Of a stretch of DNA of 18,149 nt, positions 13,864 through 18,149 are shown one piece after another (positions within the stretch are counted from its first letter, which is position 1; every line of letters begins with the position of its first letter). Position numbers and translations under genes: made by a program. A model generated the notes under the pieces. That model was not told the origin of the DNA and did no database searches. It worked only from the letters and a program-made list of their open reading frames with translations. Source of the DNA: an uncultured Collinsella sp. (lineage in GTDB: Bacteria > Actinomycetota > Coriobacteriia > Coriobacteriales > Coriobacteriaceae); contig URVZ01000032.1 in the NCBI GenBank assembly GCA_900551365.1, forward strand, positions 1 through 18,149, read 5' to 3'.

Positions 13864-15408
13864 TCATTTCAGCCTGTATAGGCAATACCGGGAATTACTT
13901 ACAATCTTCTCGCTTCCCATAACTTCTTTTTCAAATAGTCGCTGCTCATCCTTTCGAATGATAGCCACATCCCAATATCCGTCATCAAGCGTCTTGAAAC
14001 TTTTTGCTTTCACGACATCGACATAGCGCTTGTAATCATCATGGGTACGCTCACCGGCAATGGCCTTAGCCCAGATCTCAGGGCGCATATCGTAGCTTAC
14101 CTTTATGCCCTCCCACTCAAAATAATTCATCAAGGTATCGTCGCTGGAGAAAATCCGTGTATCCGTATCCCTCAGCGCATCGACAATCGGTGCCGTCTCC
14201 TGATCGAATGCCGACCACCCAGACGCCGTCGTGCCATCCGAAGAACAGGCCGCATTCGAGGCGTTTAAAACCGAGGTCGCCAACAGCACTCCTATAAATA
14301 GGACGGGCATCAGCCGTATCACAATACCCTCTTCCTCGCGGTGGATACCGGTTCTGTCGATGCCACATAGATAGGCGCAAAAGGCGAACGAAACCGTCCA
14401 GGCAATCCAAAAGCACCGGATTTTCAGAATGCCCATCACCACCGCCGCAATCCAAAATGCGAGCACGCCGGTACTCGGAACTTTTCTTTTAATAATTGCG
14501 ATAATGACGGGAATGACGATACACACAAGCGTACAGACGATGGCATAGGAATCATCCGGGCTTGAGATAAATGGACGCATCTCGCTAATGACATTGCCGT
14601 AGGACGCGGCTCCCATAGAGAGCACTGTGTAGATCGCCCCGCCGAATCCGTATGGATTGAAAAGTGAGGCGATGCACATCAAGAGACACGCCCTCAATAG
14701 AGGAATCCGATAGGTGTACCAGGCGACCATGTCGGTCTTAAACGTCTTGATATGCAGTTCCCCTATTTCCGGTAAAAGGAAAGACAGGCACACCGCCAAA
14801 CATAGGGGCCACATCGCCGCCTGAAGATTCACCTGAAGCAAGGTGACTGCCGGAAGAAGCCAAAGTGCCCGAACGTTACCGTCCTCGTGCCATGCAAAGA
14901 GGATATTCAACGTCACGAACAGGCAGCCGGCAGACCACAAGGTAGGCCGTATCGAGATGTAGGTAAACATCTGAAAGAAACCGACCGCATACAGCAACCA
15001 GGTAATCCCTTGGTGTCGGCAACCTCTCGTCAGCCTTTCAATTAAAAAATAATAGGCAATGGCCGCTATCGCCAGCGGAACCACCACCGATGTGGCGACG
15101 CCGGTATAGCCCGCAAGGGAATACCAGCCATAAAGCCATACATCGTGCAGCCATTGCTGGACAATAATGCCCTGCCCGGGATCCAGCGACCACGGGTTCT
15201 CGAAGGGAATCCCGTTGTGCACGATCTCACGTCCCGATGCCAACAGGAACCAGCCGTCCGTGTCCAACGTCCCGTTTGTTCGGATATATCCCGTAAACCA
15301 CGCAACGAAAATCGATACCATTGCCGCAGTGATGTACGAAAGCATGCGCAACGGGCGTTTGCTATCCCCGCTGTCCGATTTCTCGGTATGCGCTCGGTCC
15401 AACACCAT
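13864..15408 (-). CDS. Polytopic membrane protein, GT-C glycosyltransferase-like
   Basis: A 514-residue protein with about ten or more membrane segments and a soluble C-terminal domain of roughly 110 residues. After the first segment (LSYITAAMVSIFVAWFTGYI) comes an extracytoplasmic loop, DTDGWFLLASGREIVHNGIP, then FENPWSLDPGQ and QQWLHDVWLYG. An Asp in the first loop and G-x-x-I-x-x-x-G-I-P-x-x-x-P are typical of PMT/ArnT-like GT-C enzymes that use lipid-linked sugars. The C-terminal part (SSDDTLMNYFEWEGIKVSYDMRPEIW) resembles tails found in that fold. The start at 15408 is chosen for the nearby AGGTGG and GAGAGG; the longer frame lies in the dUTPase gene. It stands apart from that gene behind a terminator. 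Substrate unknown; an O-antigen-like or teichoic decoration role is only a guess. Confidence 0.65.
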   Translation of the reverse strand: MVLDRAHTEKSDSGDSKRPLRMLSYITAAMVSIFVAWFTGYIRTNGTLDTDGWFLLASGREIVHNGIPFENPWSLDPGQGIIVQQWLHDVWLYGWYSLAGYTGVATSVVVPLAIAAIAYYFLIERLTRGCRHQGITWLLYAVGFFQMFTYISIRPTLWSAGCLFVTLNILFAWHEDGNVRALWLLPAVTLLQVNLQAAMWPLCLAVCLSFLLPEIGELHIKTFKTDMVAWYTYRIPLLRACLLMCIASLFNPYGFGGAIYTVLSMGAASYGNVISEMRPFISSPDDSYAIVCTLVCIVIPVIIAIIKRKVPSTGVLAFWIAAVVMGILKIRCFWIAWTVSFAFCAYLCGIDRTGIHREEEGIVIRLMPVLFIGVLLATSVLNASNAACSSDGTTASGWSAFDQETAPIVDALRDTDTRIFSSDDTLMNYFEWEGIKVSYDMRPEIWAKAIAGERTHDDYKRYVDVVKAKSFKTLDDGYWDVAIIRKDEQRLFEKEVMGSEKIVSNSRYCLYRLK

Positions 15409-15435
15409 ATACCTCTCCACCTCTCGCCAAGCAAA

Positions 15436-15459
15436 ACGGGCTCCTTGAAAGAAGCCCGT
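15436..15459 (-). terminator. Rho-independent terminator after the dUTPase gene
   Basis: Read on the - strand, ACGGGCT pairs with AGCCCGT around a 10-nt loop and is followed by TTTTGCTT. It ends the helicase-dUTPase message just before the membrane-protein gene, which may be transcribed by readthrough. Confidence 0.65.
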
Positions 15460-15475
15460 CATTTCAACCATTTGC

Positions 15476-15907
15476 CTACTGGGCACCCGTACTGCCGAAC
15501 CCGCCTGTCCCGCGATCGCTTTCAGGAAGTTCATCAACTTGGATAAACGTTGCATGGACGCATGGGATAATGAGCAATTGAGCAATACGATCCCCGGGGT
15601 TGATCGTGTAGGGGCGCCTTCCGATGTTCACCAACTTCGCCTTTACGGGACCCCGATAGCACGAATCGATAATTCCAAGCGAGTTCGCAAGCATCAGACC
15701 GTGCTTGCAGGCAAGGCTGGAACGGATCGCCAACGCACCGAAATAGCCCTCAGGAATGGCGACCTCGATTCCGGTATTGAAAAAGGTCGATTCGCGCGGC
15801 TGGAGCGTCACCGGCTCCGGAATATCGGCGCGTAGATCGGCGCCAGCGTCCGTCGGGTGAACACGGACGGGCAGGAACCCCTCTTTTGCGACAGTCTCGA
15901 TTTGCAT
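15476..15907 (-). CDS. dut: Deoxyuridine 5'-triphosphate nucleotidohydrolase (trimeric dUTPase)
   Basis: Hydrolyses dUTP to dUMP and pyrophosphate, keeping uracil out of DNA and supplying dTMP synthesis in the cytoplasm. The 143 residues carry all five trimeric dUTPase motifs in order: DAGADL (20-25), RSSLACKHG (62-70), GIIDSCYRG (78-86, with the catalytic Asp81), GDRIAQL (105-111) and RGTGGFGSTG (132-141). The length is normal and the gene looks intact. The ATG at 15907 has AAAGG upstream, overlapping the helicase stop region; the longer frame to 16096 is rejected as it lies inside the helicase gene. The 14-base gap suggests one operon with the helicase, a pairing that fits phage or plasmid nucleotide metabolism. 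Confidence 0.95.
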   Translation of the reverse strand: MQIETVAKEGFLPVRVHPTDAGADLRADIPEPVTLQPRESTFFNTGIEVAIPEGYFGALAIRSSLACKHGLMLANSLGIIDSCYRGPVKAKLVNIGRRPYTINPGDRIAQLLIIPCVHATFIQVDELPESDRGTGGFGSTGAQ

Positions 15908-15921
15908 TGAAATACCTTTCC

Positions 15922-17427
15922 CTAAAACTGATTCCACGTGGATTGATAGTCCCTGCCGGGTGCGTCTTCGCGCTCCCATGGAAGAGCCTCCCCGGCAGCT
16001 GAGCTGACGGATGCGGCCTGCTTCTCGGCAGCCTTCTCCTTCTCCAGAAGGTCGGCGATGTAGGCCTTGACCTGCTCGCTGAACCGCTGTGGGCACTCCA
16101 GTTGGACTGTGCCCTCACTCGCCTTCTTCTCCATACGCGCATAGAAGTCAATGACTTCGCGACTCGCATGGAGTCGGTTCTTCTCCATCTTCGGGAAGAT
16201 GGTAAGCCCCTCGATGTTGGAGCAACGGGACAGACCAACGTAGAGCTGCCCGGCGGCGAAGGTTTTCGTGTGGACGGTGCAGCGATCGAAGGTAAGACCC
16301 TGGGACTTATGGATGGTGATGGCGTAAGCAAGCTTGAGGGGGATCTGCGTGAACTCGCCTACCGTGTCGGAAGTCACCTTGTTTTTCGTTTTGCCCTTCG
16401 GGTCGACGAACTCCTCGACAACCGATTTGAGGATCTTCCACGTGTGAGCCTCAATCTTCACCGGCTCGTCGGGATTGGCATCAAAGGCGACCGTCACGCT
16501 TGTCTTGGTGCATTTCACGACCGTGCCCTGCGAGCCGTTGACATATTTACCCTCGGGATCGTTGACGAGAGACATGACGCGGGCACCGGCGCATAGGGTG
16601 ATCTTATCGTCGGCCGCGCGATCTCCCTTGTTCACCTTTCCCGTCGCGCTGGCCTGATAGGTGTATTTCTTCCCGCTCAGCTCCGACACGCTCTCCGTAT
16701 TGATATTCGATGCAAGCCTGTTGTTCGAGCATAGGAACAGGGCATCCTTGGGCGCGTATTTGCGATCCGATACGGAATGCTCGTTGAAATACGGGATGCA
16801 TGACTCGTCGCCGTTACGCGCGAGATTCAGGTTCCCGATGTACTCCGGATCGTCCTGGCGCACGACCTTCTTCAGGATGTGCGGCTCGAAGTCGAACCCA
16901 TCCCAGTAATCGGATTCAAACGCCCAACCCTCGAAATTGCCGGGGTACAGCTTCATGAGGATTGCACGGTCATCTTCCGTGATGACCGGGGGAAGCTGGA
17001 AGAAATCACCGACGAGCACGACCTGCTTTCGCCCGGACGAGACCTGGGCATCAGAGATCATGCGCATGACGTAATCGAAAAGGTCGATGCGGCACATCGA
17101 GATCTCATCGATGATGATGACCTCCGCGACCGTCAGGACCTTGCGGGGACGAATCTTCTCGGACGGGTTGCATACACCGGCGCTCACCTGAAGAGTACGG
17201 TGGATGGTCGAGCCATTGTGCATGTTGAGCGCCGCGATACCCGTCGGCGCCATCGCCGTGTAGGGAACGCTACGGGCCTCTAGGTCATCGATGAACCGGT
17301 TGAGCACATAGCTCTTGCCCGTGCCGGCGTTACCGGAAAGGAAGACGTTACGCCCCTCCTTCAGGGCAATGTAGGCGTCCCGCTGGTCCTCGGTCAGACC
17401 CTCCAGCTCAGTCTCATCGATTACCAT
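15922..17427 (-). CDS. Pif1/RecD2-like superfamily 1 helicase
   Basis: A 501-residue ATP-driven 5'-3' DNA helicase of the SF1B Pif1 group. Motifs: Walker A GNAGTGKS (32-39), Ia MAPTGIAAL (59-67), Walker B IIIDEIS (104-110), motif III GDFFQLPPV (140-148), motif IV VVRQDD, then a 2B-like insert, and motifs V/VI IHKSQGLTFD and QLYVGLSRC. All catalytic residues are present. The C-terminus adds a charged helical tail ending in DYQSTWNQF. The start ATG overlaps the upstream small gene by seven bases, indicating coupling. Pif1 helicases clear G-quadruplexes and displaced strands; on mobile elements they aid replication or recombination. The host gene symbol cannot be given. Confidence 0.92.
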   Translation of the reverse strand: MVIDETELEGLTEDQRDAYIALKEGRNVFLSGNAGTGKSYVLNRFIDDLEARSVPYTAMAPTGIAALNMHNGSTIHRTLQVSAGVCNPSEKIRPRKVLTVAEVIIIDEISMCRIDLFDYVMRMISDAQVSSGRKQVVLVGDFFQLPPVITEDDRAILMKLYPGNFEGWAFESDYWDGFDFEPHILKKVVRQDDPEYIGNLNLARNGDESCIPYFNEHSVSDRKYAPKDALFLCSNNRLASNINTESVSELSGKKYTYQASATGKVNKGDRAADDKITLCAGARVMSLVNDPEGKYVNGSQGTVVKCTKTSVTVAFDANPDEPVKIEAHTWKILKSVVEEFVDPKGKTKNKVTSDTVGEFTQIPLKLAYAITIHKSQGLTFDRCTVHTKTFAAGQLYVGLSRCSNIEGLTIFPKMEKNRLHASREVIDFYARMEKKASEGTVQLECPQRFSEQVKAYIADLLEKEKAAEKQAASVSSAAGEALPWEREDAPGRDYQSTWNQF

Positions 17428-17699
17428 TTCACTTCCACTTCCCCACTGGCGATCTGCGCATACGTCACGGTGATGCGATGCTGCTTGTTCCTACGCGTCG
17501 GCAACGTCGAACAGACCAGAAAATTACTGCTCGCCGACTCAAAGCAGACATCAACCTCAACCTTATCGAGACCTTCAGCCTTCTGGCGGCGCGTCGGAGG
17601 AAGAAGGACCTTCCCCTTCTTTCCCGTGTGGGCCATCGCCGCCGCACGGATCCTCTCACGGCCCTTGCTGCCGTAGGTCTCCTGCTCATACTCGAACAT
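17421..17699 (-). CDS. Small basic protein of unknown function
   Basis: A 92-residue protein, basic in its first half (SKGRERIRAAAMAHTGKKGKVLLPPTRRQK), with two cysteines (52 and 63) and beta-like strands at the end. It has no membrane segment. The ATG at 17699 has GGGGAAAG eight bases upstream. The stop overlaps the helicase start by seven bases, so it is the first gene of the helicase-dut operon and probably works with it, perhaps as a nucleic-acid binding subunit. I do not recognise a family. Confidence 0.65.
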   Translation of the reverse strand: MFEYEQETYGSKGRERIRAAAMAHTGKKGKVLLPPTRRQKAEGLDKVEVDVCFESASSNFLVCSTLPTRRNKQHRITVTYAQIASGEVEVKW

Positions 17700-17746
17700 C
17701 GGTATTACTTTCCCCTTTTGTACGTCGGTCTTTTTGATGTAGTAGG

Positions 17747-17752
17747 ATTATA
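17747..17752 (-). promoter_or_regulatory. Promoter -10 box of the helicase operon
   Basis: On the - strand a perfect TATAAT lies 48 bases before the start codon, with GTGCAA exactly 17 bases upstream as a poor -35. This is the best promoter seen in the right half of the window. Confidence 0.55.
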
Positions 17753-17880
17753 CCACAATACCATACTGTTTGCACTTAAAAAAGCCTTGCGTCGCCACCG
17801 GGACGTCGATAACCAGAACGAAAGCCTCGTTTGTCTGTGTGCCAGAAAAAGCGAAGTTCAAGCTCTGAATGGCGGTTTAG

Positions 17881-17905
17881 CCTATGGGTTGAAAGAACCC
17901 ATAGG
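17881..17905. repeat. Perfect 10-bp hairpin
   Basis: CCTATGGGTT/AACCCATAGG with a GAAAG loop, followed on the + strand by a moderately T-rich stretch. It could be a terminator or an operator; no adjacent + strand gene explains it. Confidence 0.55.
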
Positions 17906-17976
17906 TCCTCATTTTCGATATTTTATTGCCTGCTTCGCGCTTCTGCGGAAAAGGGAAAATCGTCACCACAGATTAC

Positions 17977-18017
17977 CGTCAATCGTCCCAATGAATCATC
18001 GTCAATTGTCCCAACGA
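17977..18017. repeat. Two direct repeats of CGTCAATYGTCCCAAYGA
   Basis: Copies at 17977-17994 and 18000-18017 differ at two bases and are spaced 23 bp apart, roughly two helical turns. A partial CGTCACC stands 16 bases before. They could be iteron-like or regulator sites. Confidence 0.45.
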
Positions 18018-18101
18018 CGCAGGTAAACCGTATGATTTTAAGGGCGCTGCGGAAGCTGGGAAATGAACGGTCAAGACGCAAATCGTGGCTGGCGAGACGA
18101 A

Positions 18102-18133
18102 AAAGGGGAATCCCTTTTGCGAGATTCCCCTTT
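18102..18133 (-). terminator. Rho-independent terminator of a - strand gene beyond the window
   Basis: AAAGGGGAATC (18102-18112) pairs with GATTCCCCTTT (18123-18133). On the - strand the stem is followed by TTTTTCGTC, a proper U-tract, so a gene reading leftward from outside the window should end just to the right. Confidence 0.7.
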
Positions 18134-18149
18134 CCGAGTCGTTATGCGA

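Larger units (their letters stand above)
17755..18101. other. Non-coding stretch at the right end
   Basis: No supported gene. It holds the hairpin at 17881-17905 and the direct repeat at 17977-18017. A + strand frame to 18026 crosses the helicase operon head and is a shadow. Confidence 0.6.

Overview
The window looks like accessory DNA of an anaerobic actinobacterium, most likely a gut Coriobacteriia/Eggerthellia member (Collinsella-like). This is inferred from the mixed, moderately GC-rich codon use, the LuxR-type regulator with many membrane segments (a style common in that class) and the Gram-positive style ABC/immunity genes. No rRNA, tRNA or housekeeping marker fixes the genus. The density of mobility genes, a toxin-antitoxin pair, a serine recombinase, a plasmid-style coiled-coil protein and a broken paralogue point to an integrated mobile element or plasmid.

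Layout. (1) 1-1670 has no convincing gene. It is packed with inverted repeats: a repeated AGGGC-NNN-GCCCT hairpin, GC-rich cruciforms arranged as a large inverted repeat, short words around GTTATNNCACAGTTACG, and a hairpin series typical of an oriT region just before mobC. (2) 1674-2327 is a MobC-like relaxosome protein with two ribbon-helix-helix units. No relaxase follows it. (3) 2628-8491 is a self-contained, lower-GC module on the + strand: a giant membrane regulator made of two repeated (8-TM + LuxR HTH) halves, a secreted four-cysteine protein, two ABC permease subunits, an ABC ATPase and an exported DUF5028-like protein. It resembles a bacteriocin or secreted-peptide export/immunity locus and is the best candidate for a little-described system. 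(4) 8492-8701 is an orphan GC-rich ORF tail, so the module may have been inserted into older mobile-element DNA. (5) 8859-11634 holds a small unknown gene, a toxin-first type II toxin-antitoxin pair with a 16-bp dyad in its leader, a small serine recombinase and an RHH/coiled-coil (KfrA-like) protein. (6) 11679-13776 on the - strand holds three overlapping metallophosphoesterase genes. The last has an in-frame TGA exactly where its neighbour has a conserved-looking tryptophan. (7) 13864-17699 on the - strand runs from a small unknown protein through a Pif1-type helicase and a trimeric dUTPase to a polytopic GT-C-like membrane protein. (8) 17755-18149 is non-coding and ends in a terminator facing a - strand gene outside the window.

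How the genes may work together. In the central module the regulator plausibly senses a membrane signal or the secreted protein and switches on the peptide-ABC-DUF5028 operon. A strong hairpin between the peptide gene and the first permease gene could keep export proteins below peptide levels. The remaining genes are mostly element maintenance (toxin-antitoxin, recombinase, KfrA-like, MobC) and nucleic-acid metabolism (dUTPase, Pif1). Functions are assigned from motifs read by eye; family names beyond the clear motifs are from memory and not database-checked.
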